This document shows positions 17,016 to 25,300 of a stretch of DNA of 64,000 nt, piece after piece. Source of the DNA: Cohnella sp. SGD-V74 (lineage in GTDB: Bacteria > Bacillota > Bacilli > Paenibacillales > Paenibacillaceae); assembly GCF_003001675.1 (NCBI RefSeq), contig NZ_PVYW01000003.1, positions 186,001-250,000 of the forward strand. Reading direction: 5' to 3'. Made by a program: the position numbers and the translations under genes. The notes below the pieces were generated by a model. That model had not been told where the DNA came from, made no database searches, and worked only from the letters and a program-made list of their open reading frames with translations. Every line of letters begins with the position of its first letter. Within the stretch, counting starts at the first letter, position 1.

Positions 17016-17975
17016 TTACTTTTCCAGCACCAGATACCCGACCCCGAAGTCGATCCCGGCCAACAGAAGCAGCAGTTTGCTCCCCGGCGGAATCTCGCGC
17101 TCCCGCTCCAACTGCCGCAGGCTCGCATACGGATCGTTGCCGAGCAGGTTGACGTCCGGCCACTGCCGTCTCACGAAAAACACGGTCGACGTTTGCCGGC
17201 ATTTGTCCTCCACCGCGCGGCAGAAAGCGTCCGACAGCCGCTGGCAAAGGACGTAATCGATGCGGCCGTGGATCGACCAGGCTTGCTGAAGCAGCCTTTG
17301 GGCGTGATCGCTCATCAGCTTCTCCGCAAGCCGATACTCTCTTTCCTTCCAGAGAGGATACGACAAGGGGATGCCGTCGGCAAACTTCCGCGCCTCAACG
17401 ATCCGATAATCTCCGGCGGAGGAAGACAGCAGCATGACGGAGGCGCTGTCCCCGCGCAAATAACCCGTAAATTGATAGCGCAGCTCGGCAAATTCCACCC
17501 GATCCGCCACGACCAGCAGTCCCAGCTTGTCCGGCTGCTTCCGCATCGCCGACTCGGCCAGCCGGAGGGCGCTCAGGCTGGCCAAGCTGCCGCTTTGACT
17601 GAGCATGAGCGAGATGCAGTCGTTCATTTCGAACTGACGTTTGATTTTCAAGGAAGGCAGCATGTAAGCTTGCTCCAACGTCTCGTGACAGTAAAACAAG
17701 CAATCCATCTTGGTCAAATTCATGCCCAGCGCTTGAATGGCGCCTATCGCCGCTTGACTGCCGGATTCCGTAAACACGGGAACTTCCGGCGCCGCCGAAG
17801 CGGCCGCCTGCTCCCGCATTCCGGCGCGAAATTCGCGATAATGCTCAGGAGTCGGAAAGAACACCTCGCTGAATTCGTCCTGAGGCTGGAAATCGCCGCC
17901 TCTCCCGTCGCCGCAAGAAATGGGCTGCGACTTAGGCACATCCAGCTGTCCGATCGACAAGTACAGGTTGCTCAC
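17016..17975 (-). CDS. KASIII-like protein lacking the active-site cysteine
   Basis: 319 residues with thiolase-fold features of FabH-type proteins. In the position of the nucleophile-bearing helix it reads SQSGSLASLSAL, with Gly in place of Cys when aligned with its neighbour's KQTCASFHMAL. FTGYLRGDSASVML and the C-terminal GIDFGVGYLVLEK keep the family framework. It is probably a non-catalytic partner of the KASIII encoded immediately upstream (29-nt gap), comparable in concept to chain-length-factor subunits. The start is GTG at 17975. Family call moderate; partner role inferred. Confidence 0.6.
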   Translation of the reverse strand: MSNLYLSIGQLDVPKSQPISCGDGRGGDFQPQDEFSEVFFPTPEHYREFRAGMREQAAASAAPEVPVFTESGSQAAIGAIQALGMNLTKMDCLFYCHETLEQAYMLPSLKIKRQFEMNDCISLMLSQSGSLASLSALRLAESAMRKQPDKLGLLVVADRVEFAELRYQFTGYLRGDSASVMLLSSSAGDYRIVEARKFADGIPLSYPLWKEREYRLAEKLMSDHAQRLLQQAWSIHGRIDYVLCQRLSDAFCRAVEDKCRQTSTVFFVRRQWPDVNLLGNDPYASLRQLEREREIPPGSKLLLLLAGIDFGVGYLVLEK

Positions 17976-18004
17976 GAATCGCTCTACCTCGCTTTATAGT
18001 CAGT

Positions 18005-18979
18005 TCAATATTGGTGGAGCGCGCAGCCCATAAACCCGCCGTAGCCCACGTTAATCGTAATATAGTAATCTCCCTGCTTAAGCGCTCCCTCCGCAATTGC
18101 CTGAGCAAGATTGTATTGGATGTCCGAGCTGGGCAGATGCCCCACCTCGCGCGTCTTCACATAGAACTTCTCGAGCGGCGCGCGCAGCAGGTAAGCGACG
18201 GTCTCCCAAGCCTTCAAGCTGACGTTGGAGCCGACAATGAGCTTCACGTCGTCCAGCGACAGCTTCGCTTGCTTGAGAATGGACTGGATCGCGCCGCGAA
18301 TGCCCAGGAAGAAGGTGGTGTTAAAGAGCGCCACGCCTTCTGCGTTCGATTGGTCGTACACATATCCGTCTTGATTAAACACTTCATAGGTTTTGTGGCC
18401 TGCGCCATACGGTGTGAGCAAGCAGGCCGAGGCGCTGTCGCCGCACAAATAAAATTCGGTCAGCTTGTGCGAGTTAACGCTTAATTTGTCTACGGCAACG
18501 ATAAGAATCGCTCCCTCGTCGCGGCTTGCGTCAAACAGATGAGTCGCCATCCGCAAGGCCATATGGAACGAGGCGCACGTCTGCTTCCCGATCGAATAGA
18601 TGTCCGCGCCGCGAAGCTGCTCGTACTTGTGAAGCAGCGCTTTGAACACATTATGCTGCAGCCCCCAGTTGCCTCCGTTGACGAACATCAGCACTTGAAT
18701 CGGAAGCGAATTTCTGTCCAGCAAGGGCGTGCACGCCGCAGCAATCATTTCTTCCACGGACAGCTCCGTTTCGAACGGGGCCTGCATAAACCCGTAGTCC
18801 CGTTGAAAAGCTTCGATCTGCGCCTCCGTAATCGTCATGCCCTGCCGCCGCAAATGCGCTGCGCCGTCGCGAACCGAAAATCGCGATTCAGGGATGTAAT
18901 GCGAAAGATCGGCTATGGCAAAGCGCGCCTGCTTGTTCGTCGGCCCGGTTAATGCTTGGTCCGCAACAGCGTTTCCCAT
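18005..18979 (-). CDS. KASIII (FabH)-like ketoacyl-ACP synthase/acyltransferase
   Basis: 324 residues. The nucleophile Cys is in KQTCASFHMALRMA (about 134–147). Where FabH has the His of VPHQAN this protein reads VGSNVS, and where FabH has Asn of GNTSAA it reads GHLPSSD. So the canonical Cys-His-Asn triad is not preserved and the chemistry may be acyl transfer rather than decarboxylative condensation. The C-terminus NVGYGGFMGCALHQY is typical. ATG at 18979 follows GGAGGT and overlaps the upstream BtrH_N-like gene by 31 nt. Its substrate could be the discrete ACP or the terminal PCP. Confidence 0.75.
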   Translation of the reverse strand: MGNAVADQALTGPTNKQARFAIADLSHYIPESRFSVRDGAAHLRRQGMTITEAQIEAFQRDYGFMQAPFETELSVEEMIAAACTPLLDRNSLPIQVLMFVNGGNWGLQHNVFKALLHKYEQLRGADIYSIGKQTCASFHMALRMATHLFDASRDEGAILIVAVDKLSVNSHKLTEFYLCGDSASACLLTPYGAGHKTYEVFNQDGYVYDQSNAEGVALFNTTFFLGIRGAIQSILKQAKLSLDDVKLIVGSNVSLKAWETVAYLLRAPLEKFYVKTREVGHLPSSDIQYNLAQAIAEGALKQGDYYITINVGYGGFMGCALHQY

Positions 18980-19977
18980 AACGCTACCTCCTTGGCAAAC
19001 AAGGATTCGGCGAGCTTACAGCACTGCGGCCGATCCAGCTTGCGCTGGATCGAAGCCTTCATAAAAAGCTGTTTGACGAAATCCCAGCCGCTGCGAATCT
19101 CTTGAATCTGTGCCAGCAGCCGCTCGAACGTATCCGCCGGAATCAAAGACAGCTCGCGCAACGAACGAATCAACGATTCGTTCGCCTTGTGACGATTGGC
19201 AATAATGTTGATGCCGACCACGCTGTAGGTGAGATAATCGTTCAGCCTGCTCTCGTCCAGCTCCACGTTCCACTGCCCTTCCAGCGAGAAGCTGCGAATC
19301 TCGCGAATCAGCCGATCCGCGTGAAAGCATACCTCCTGCAGCGTCAGCTCGTAAGGCGGAATCTCCTCGCGGACGCTGTACTTCAAGACGGGCGGCAGCA
19401 CGTAGTCGGGGTTTGTGCGGCACTCCGAATTTTCGTAGGACACGATCAGCCTTTCCTCCGGAATGGCGTGCTCCATATATCCGTCCAGGTTGTCGTCGAT
19501 CACGTAGTAGGTGGACGCGGCCTCGTCGTAGCCGTTAAACAGCGAGTAATGGTACCAATGGAACTTCTGATAGGCCATGCTGTTCGGAATCCAGTAAAAT
19601 AAATCGACATTCAGGCTGAAAATCTGATTGGCCTTGCATAGCTCGCGAATTTCGTGCAAGTAGCTGTCCCGGTCGGGGAAATGATGAAGAACGAGCGGCC
19701 CAAACACTTTGGAAAGGGAGAAGTCATGGTTCTTCCGCCCTTCGTTCCGATACAGAAAATCCAAATAATACATCGAATCGATCGTCGGATACCGGAACAG
19801 CGGATCGGTGGCCGCTTCCCAGCGAAAATATTGATAGGAATTCAAGTAGGCGGCATAGCGATAGCTCGGCTCATAGGTACAGGCTACGGAGAACATTTGG
19901 TTGAGGATGCAGTTCATCCAAAACTCGTCAAAAGGCTTGATCCGATTCGAGTATTTCATCCTTTTCTCCCCTGTCAT
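18949..19977 (-). CDS. BtrH_N-like protein (second copy)
   Basis: About 342 residues. Features of a papain-like transferase: Cys in EFWMNCILNQMFSVACTYEP near the N-terminus, His-rich FHWYHYSLFNGYDE in the middle, and Asp in YYVIDDNLDGYMEH. The C-terminal half is helical. BtrH-type enzymes carry acyl groups from ACPs to amines, which would fit the AMP ligase and ACP encoded upstream. ATG 19977 overlaps the AMP-ligase stop (ATGA); ATG 19959, behind GGGGAG with ideal spacing, is an equally good start. Family call is by motif layout only. Confidence 0.5.
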   Translation of the reverse strand: MTGEKRMKYSNRIKPFDEFWMNCILNQMFSVACTYEPSYRYAAYLNSYQYFRWEAATDPLFRYPTIDSMYYLDFLYRNEGRKNHDFSLSKVFGPLVLHHFPDRDSYLHEIRELCKANQIFSLNVDLFYWIPNSMAYQKFHWYHYSLFNGYDEAASTYYVIDDNLDGYMEHAIPEERLIVSYENSECRTNPDYVLPPVLKYSVREEIPPYELTLQEVCFHADRLIREIRSFSLEGQWNVELDESRLNDYLTYSVVGINIIANRHKANESLIRSLRELSLIPADTFERLLAQIQEIRSGWDFVKQLFMKASIQRKLDRPQCCKLAESLFAKEVALWETLLRTKH

Positions 19978-21320
19978 GATCTTTTCTTCTTCATTCTGTT
20001 TCCGGGAGCCAGCTCTTCGACGATCACGCATTTCTGCGGAATTCCCCACACCGGCAGTTTGTCGCGGCAGAACGCTCTCATGCGCGCTCTAAACTCGGCG
20101 GCGGGCAGGCGGTCCCGCAGTTGAACGGTAGCGGTAATCATCGTGCCGGTAATGAGATTTTGCTCGCCGGCAACGGAAACCTCGATCACTTCGTCCATTT
20201 GCAGCAGCACGTTTTCGATTTCGACCGGATAAATTTTTTCCCCGCCGATGTTGATCATTTCCGACTGCCGTCCCCGAATGCGAAAATACTCTCCGTCGCA
20301 CTCTGCGGCGTCCCCTGTTCGATACCAGCCATCCTCCGTAAACCGGCTTTCGGCGTTCAAATAGCCCAGCATCGTAAATTCCGACTTGACCTCCAGCAGC
20401 CCGTCCACGATCCGCGTCTCGTAATCCTCGCCCTTGAACTTCATCCATAAGGAATCCGGTGAGCGCGACGAAGATCGGATAATGCCGATCTCCGACATGC
20501 CGTAGCTTTGCAGCAAGCCCACCTGCGGCAAAACCTCGCGAATACGCGTCAAGGTATGCTCGTTCATCGCCTCCGTACCGTAATTGATCAGCTCCAGACT
20601 GCTCAGATCGTGCCGTCGGTACGCCTCGCTCAGCAAGAGCAGGTTCAGGAACGTCGGCGATGCCGGCAGCACCTGAACTTTGTGCCGGGCAATCGCGGCG
20701 CATACCCGGTCCGGCGAACGGTCCTCCAGCGCCACGATGCAGCCGCCGCTCGACAGCGCGTTCAGAACGGTATTGATTCCGCCGATATGATCGAAGAACA
20801 GGAAGCCCATGATCCGCTTGCCCGCCCTGACGCGGTCCGTCGCAAACTTCTTCAGCATGACGGTAAAATCGTGGACGGTCGCTTTGCTTTTGCCGGTGGA
20901 ACCGGAGGAAAACAAAATGAGGCCCGGATGCTCGCGCTCCTGAAGCGAGATGAGCAGCTCATGCGAAGTCCGCGTCGGGAACGAGGACACGGACACCCGA
21001 TCCTCCGCATCCATTGCCAGCACAAGCTGAGCCTGTGCGATCTCGTAAATCTCCTCCTTCCGGCTGTCCATGCCGCTTGTCAGCGGAACGATCAGGCATT
21101 CCCGATCAATCAGAGCGAACATAAACGCGAGCGTGCCCGGCGTAAAATCGCCCTCAAGCACAACTACGCTTCCCGCTTGAACCCGGTACCGGTCGAGCAG
21201 CGAGCGGCACTCTTCGATGCTTTCCAGCAGCCTCGCATAGCTGTAAGACTCGCCTTTCCATATAATCGCTTCTTTCGAGCCGCAGTCTCGAAATCTCTCA
21301 AGCAGGAAGCGAGTATGCAA
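19974..21320 (-). CDS. Stand-alone AMP-dependent acyl/aryl ligase
   Basis: 448 residues of the ANL adenylating superfamily. The P-loop is LILFSSGSTGKSKATVHDF, A5-like motif LLQSYGMSEIG, A7-like WYRTGDAAE, and A8 RGRQSEMINIGGEKIYPVEIE. The C-terminus is short and Lys-rich (NRMKKKRS), with the A10 lysine position unclear. It probably activates a carboxylic acid and loads it on the discrete ACP two genes upstream. The TTG at 21320 has GGGAGGGG seven nt upstream and begins 2 nt after the SDR stop; ATG 21347 is an alternative. Confidence 0.8.
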   Translation of the reverse strand: MHTRFLLERFRDCGSKEAIIWKGESYSYARLLESIEECRSLLDRYRVQAGSVVVLEGDFTPGTLAFMFALIDRECLIVPLTSGMDSRKEEIYEIAQAQLVLAMDAEDRVSVSSFPTRTSHELLISLQEREHPGLILFSSGSTGKSKATVHDFTVMLKKFATDRVRAGKRIMGFLFFDHIGGINTVLNALSSGGCIVALEDRSPDRVCAAIARHKVQVLPASPTFLNLLLLSEAYRRHDLSSLELINYGTEAMNEHTLTRIREVLPQVGLLQSYGMSEIGIIRSSSRSPDSLWMKFKGEDYETRIVDGLLEVKSEFTMLGYLNAESRFTEDGWYRTGDAAECDGEYFRIRGRQSEMINIGGEKIYPVEIENVLLQMDEVIEVSVAGEQNLITGTMITATVQLRDRLPAAEFRARMRAFCRDKLPVWGIPQKCVIVEELAPGNRMKKKRS

Positions 21321-21322
21321 CT

Positions 21323-22021
21323 TCACACCCCTCCCAAGTAGAGACATTGTCCCGTAATAAAATCGCTCTCTTTGCGGATAAAGAAATCGACCGCATTGGC
21401 TACGTCCTCGAACGTGCCCATTCGCTGAATCGCCTGCCGCGCGATCAGGTCGTCCATTTTCGCACGCGGCACGGTGCGGATCAGATCGGTCATGACCGGA
21501 GTCGGCCCGACGCAGTTGACGGTAATGCCATACTCCGCGTATTCTCTGGCGGCAATCTCGGAGAAGGAGACGATCGCGGCTTTGGAGGCCGCGTAGATCG
21601 ATTCCCCGGTCAGCTGCAGCGGGTACGCCACCGTTGAGAAATTGACGATACGACCGTAGCGATGCTTCATCATGAGCTTGGCAGCTTCCCGCGCAAATAA
21701 AAATGTGCCCTTCACATTCGTGTCGAAGATGCTTGTCACGGTGGATAACGGTGTTAGCAGGCTGTGGTTCATCGAGGCGATTCCGGCGTTATTGATCATA
21801 TTGTCCAGGCGGCCGTATTTTTTCTTGACGTGCTTGAAAACCCGCTTCACGTCCGCTTCATCCGCCACATCGGCGACGATGTGATCGTAACGATCGTGCG
21901 TCCAATCCGCCTCGTTCCGGCTGCAGCCGACGACAGAGTGGCCAAGATCGGCATAGTACCGGGCGAGATATTGGCCGATTCCTTTGCGCGTGCCCGTAAT
22001 GACGGTAACCGGTACACTCAT
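21323..22021 (-). CDS. Short-chain dehydrogenase/reductase (FabG-like)
   Basis: 232 residues, Rossmann fold, NAD(P)-dependent. TGTRKGIGQYLARY (glycine motif, 9–22), NNAG near 88–91, and the Ser-Tyr-Lys triad in FSTVAYPLQLTGESIYAASKA. The KS module lacks a KR domain, so this enzyme may reduce the beta-keto group in trans, or act on the substrate of the ACP encoded just upstream. Its start overlaps the ACP stop as ATGA, which supports coupled translation. Confidence 0.88.
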   Translation of the reverse strand: MSVPVTVITGTRKGIGQYLARYYADLGHSVVGCSRNEADWTHDRYDHIVADVADEADVKRVFKHVKKKYGRLDNMINNAGIASMNHSLLTPLSTVTSIFDTNVKGTFLFAREAAKLMMKHRYGRIVNFSTVAYPLQLTGESIYAASKAAIVSFSEIAAREYAEYGITVNCVGPTPVMTDLIRTVPRAKMDDLIARQAIQRMGTFEDVANAVDFFIRKESDFITGQCLYLGGV

Positions 22022-22347
22022 ACCGCCGCCTCCTCCTGCAGCAGCTCGTCGATGTACTCCGCCAGCGTTCCGACCGTTCTGAAGGGCGTGGACGATCGCG
22101 ACATCGCTTTCTCGCTCGTTAACGTAATGCCGCCGGATTCCAGATTGTCGTTGACTCGCTCTTCCGCGAGCACGATAAAGCTGACCAACTCCAGCGAATT
22201 CAATACGGCTCCCTCGCCGAACAGCACCGTCGTCTCGCTCATCTCGATTGCGGCTTCCTTGGCGCTCAAAATCTCTTCCAGAGCCGGATAAACGATGTCA
22301 CCCAAAATCGCTTCCATGGATTGCGGCTTATTCGTATTCGTTGTCAT
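22018..22347 (-). CDS. Discrete acyl carrier protein
   Basis: 109 residues. The phosphopantetheine site reads GAVLNSLELVSFIV: the usual Asp before the Ser is Asn, but Ser and the following Leu are kept. The region after helix 2 (residues about 70–90) carries an insertion compared with a standard 80-residue ACP. It starts inside the end of the KS-NRPS gene (20-nt overlap) with AAAGGAAGAG upstream. The likely partners are the stand-alone AMP ligase, SDR and KASIII-like proteins encoded downstream, which would form a separately made building block. Confidence 0.75.
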   Translation of the reverse strand: MTTNTNKPQSMEAILGDIVYPALEEILSAKEAAIEMSETTVLFGEGAVLNSLELVSFIVLAEERVNDNLESGGITLTSEKAMSRSSTPFRTVGTLAEYIDELLQEEAAV

Positions 22348-25300
22348 GGCGCTCTTCCTTTCCTGCTTGCGATTTTTTTAGCTGCTCCATGTGCGAAGCC
22401 AACGCTTGGATCGTGTTGTGCTCGACGATGTTCAAGCCGTCCATCGGGAAACCTCTGTCCTCCAGCTCGATTTGCACCCGAACGGCTTGAATCGACTGGC
22501 CGCCCAGATCGAAAAAGCTGTCGTTGATGCCGATCTTGTCCAGGTTCAGCACTTCCCGCCAGATCGCCGCGATTTGCTCCTCCAGTTCGTTCGTCGGTCC
22601 CTCGTAGCTCTCCAGATGAGACTTTCTCCCTTCCAGATGCGGCAAAGCTTTGCGATCGATTTTGCCATTCGACGTTAACGGCATCTCGTCAATCTGTACA
22701 AAATACGATGGGATCATAAAGCTGGGCAAATCCTTCAGCACGGCTTCTCTCAACGTGTTCAAGGAAAGCTCGGCGTCGGCGACAAAGTAGGCGCACAAGC
22801 GGCTGTATCCCGCGCCGCCCTCCTCCGCTTCCGCCGTCACGACGACCTCGCGAATCGACGGGCATTTCAGCAGTTGAATTTCGACCTCGCTCAGCTCGAT
22901 CCGATAACCGCGAATTTTCACCTGACGGTCTATTCGGCCCAAATAAACCGCGTTGCCGTCCGGCAGCCATTTCGCCAGGTCGCCGGTACGGTACATTCGC
23001 TCGCCGGAAAGCCACGGATGCTCGACAAAGCTTCTGGCCGTCAGGTCCGGCCGGTGAATGTAGCCCCGCGCCAAGCCTTTGCCGGAGATGCACAGCTCCC
23101 CGGCGACGCCTATCGGAACGGGCAGGTCCCCGGCGCCCAGGATGTAAGCTTGGTTGTTGTAGAGCGGTCGGCCGATCGGCACATTTTTTCCTTCGGGCGA
23201 ACGCGAGCGATACACATACATGTTGGAGCAGATCGTCGTTTCCGTCGGGCCGTAGCCGTTAACGATGGACATCGCGGGATTCAGCTCGATAAATTGCTCC
23301 AGCACCGTGTCCTTGATCGGCTCGACGCCGACCAGCATTTTATTCAGCTTGATCTTGTCGCGATGCTCGGCCAAGCCTTTGGCTGCAGCGGACAAAATCG
23401 TCGGCGGAATGTAGGCGAACGTAATCCGCTTATGCACAATCGTCTCGACCAAAGGTTTGACGTTGACGAAATTGCGCATATCGTACAGCACGAGCGTGCC
23501 CCCGAACACGAGCGGCATAAACAGCTCGCATACACTGACGTCAAAGGAAATGTTGGTTAAGCCTAGACCGCGATCGTTCGGACCAAACGTCTCGCCGCAG
23601 TGCCGGTTCATCGTGTAGGCGAAATTGTGAAAGGAACGATGCTCGATCATGACGCCTTTCGGATCGCCCGTCGAACCGGAGGTGTAGATGACGTACATGA
23701 GATCGCGGGCGGTTTGCACCGGCTGCAGGTCGCTCTTATCCCCTTCGTACAGGCCGTCGTCCAGCAGATCCAGCACTTCCTTGTCCTCTCCCGGATTCCA
23801 GACCCCTGCCGCGTTCGTCAGCACAATGCTCGCCCGGCAATTGTTCAGCATGAACGACTTGCGCGCCTCGGGATATTCCGGATCGATCGGCAGGTACGCG
23901 CCCCCGGCCTTTAGCACGGCCAGGATGCCGATCATCATCTCCGGCGACGGATACGTCAGCAGGCCGACAACCTCATCGGCTTTGACGCCCTTGCTTCTTA
24001 GCAGGCGCGCAAGCTGGTTGGCTTTCTCGTTCAATTCTCCGTAGGTGATGAATCGATCCTCAAGCTCGACGGCCGGCTGCGCCGGATTCAACCAGGCCTG
24101 CCGCTCGAACATCTGATGAATCATTAAACTCTCGTCATATTCCCCCGACATCTCGTTGAATTCCACCGTCATCCGCCGCCATTGCCGCTCCGTGAGCATG
24201 TTCAGCTCGCCGATGGCCGTTTGTGGATATGCGCTGCATTGCTTCAGCAATTCGATATAGTGCTCCATCATTTGCTCGACCGTCTGCTGCCGGAACAGAT
24301 CGGTGCAGTATTCCACGATCAGTTCCATGCGGTTGCCCCGTTCCACGGCTTGCACCATCAAGTCGAACTTGGCCGTATTCGAAGCGATCGGATAGGAGCT
24401 CAGCTCGAAATGCTCTCCCGTCATCCCCGGCATTTTCAAATTTTGCATGATGAACATCGTATCGAAGATCGGATTGCGGCTTAAATCCGTGAACCCCAGC
24501 TCCCGCACCAGATCGTCGAACGGAAAATCCTGATTCTGGTACGCTTGCAGCGAATAGGCTTTAACCTCGCCAAGAAACTGCTCGTACGTCTTGCTGGGCG
24601 AAGGCTTGTTCAGAAACACCAGCGTATTGATGAACATCCCGACAAGCCCGCCTAAATCCGGATGCAGCCGTCCCGCAATCGGGGTGCCGACAGCTATCTC
24701 TTCATTATTGGAATATTTCGCCAACAGGATTTGATAGACGCTCATCATGACCATAAACAAGGACGTATTCGCTTCGCGAGCGAATTGCTTCAACTGCTGT
24801 GTCAGCTCGTCTTCGAGCTCAAGGAAAATCGTATGCCCTCTCTCGCTTTTGACCGGCGGTCGTACAAAGTCTGTGGGCAGATCCAGAATCGGCGGCTCGC
24901 CCGCCAAAGCTTCCAGCCAGAACCGCTTCTGCTTGGCCAATTCGGTCGATTGCAAGATTTCCCGCTCCCAGACCGAATAATCCTTATACTGCAGCTCCAA
25001 TGGCGACAACTGCTGTCCGTCGTACAGAGCGACAAATTCCCGAACCAGTATCCCCATCGACGTGCCGTCCGAGATAATATGATGCATGTCGAACAGCAGC
25101 ATATATTCCTCGCGGTCCAGTTCGAACGCAAACACACGGAACAATGGCGCGCTGCCTAAATCATAGGGCTGAATGCACTGCCGAATCCGAGCGTCGATCT
25201 CGTCCTCCGAAGCTTCCGCCCAAGCGATTTCGATGGAAACCTCGTCATGGATGCGCTGAACCGGATCGCCGCCGTAAAAATGAAAGCTGGTACGCAAGCT

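Noticed and set aside
16074..17999. 641-codon frame opposite the M20 and KASIII-like genes
   Set aside because: Antisense to two well-supported genes; composition typical of GC-driven shadow frames.
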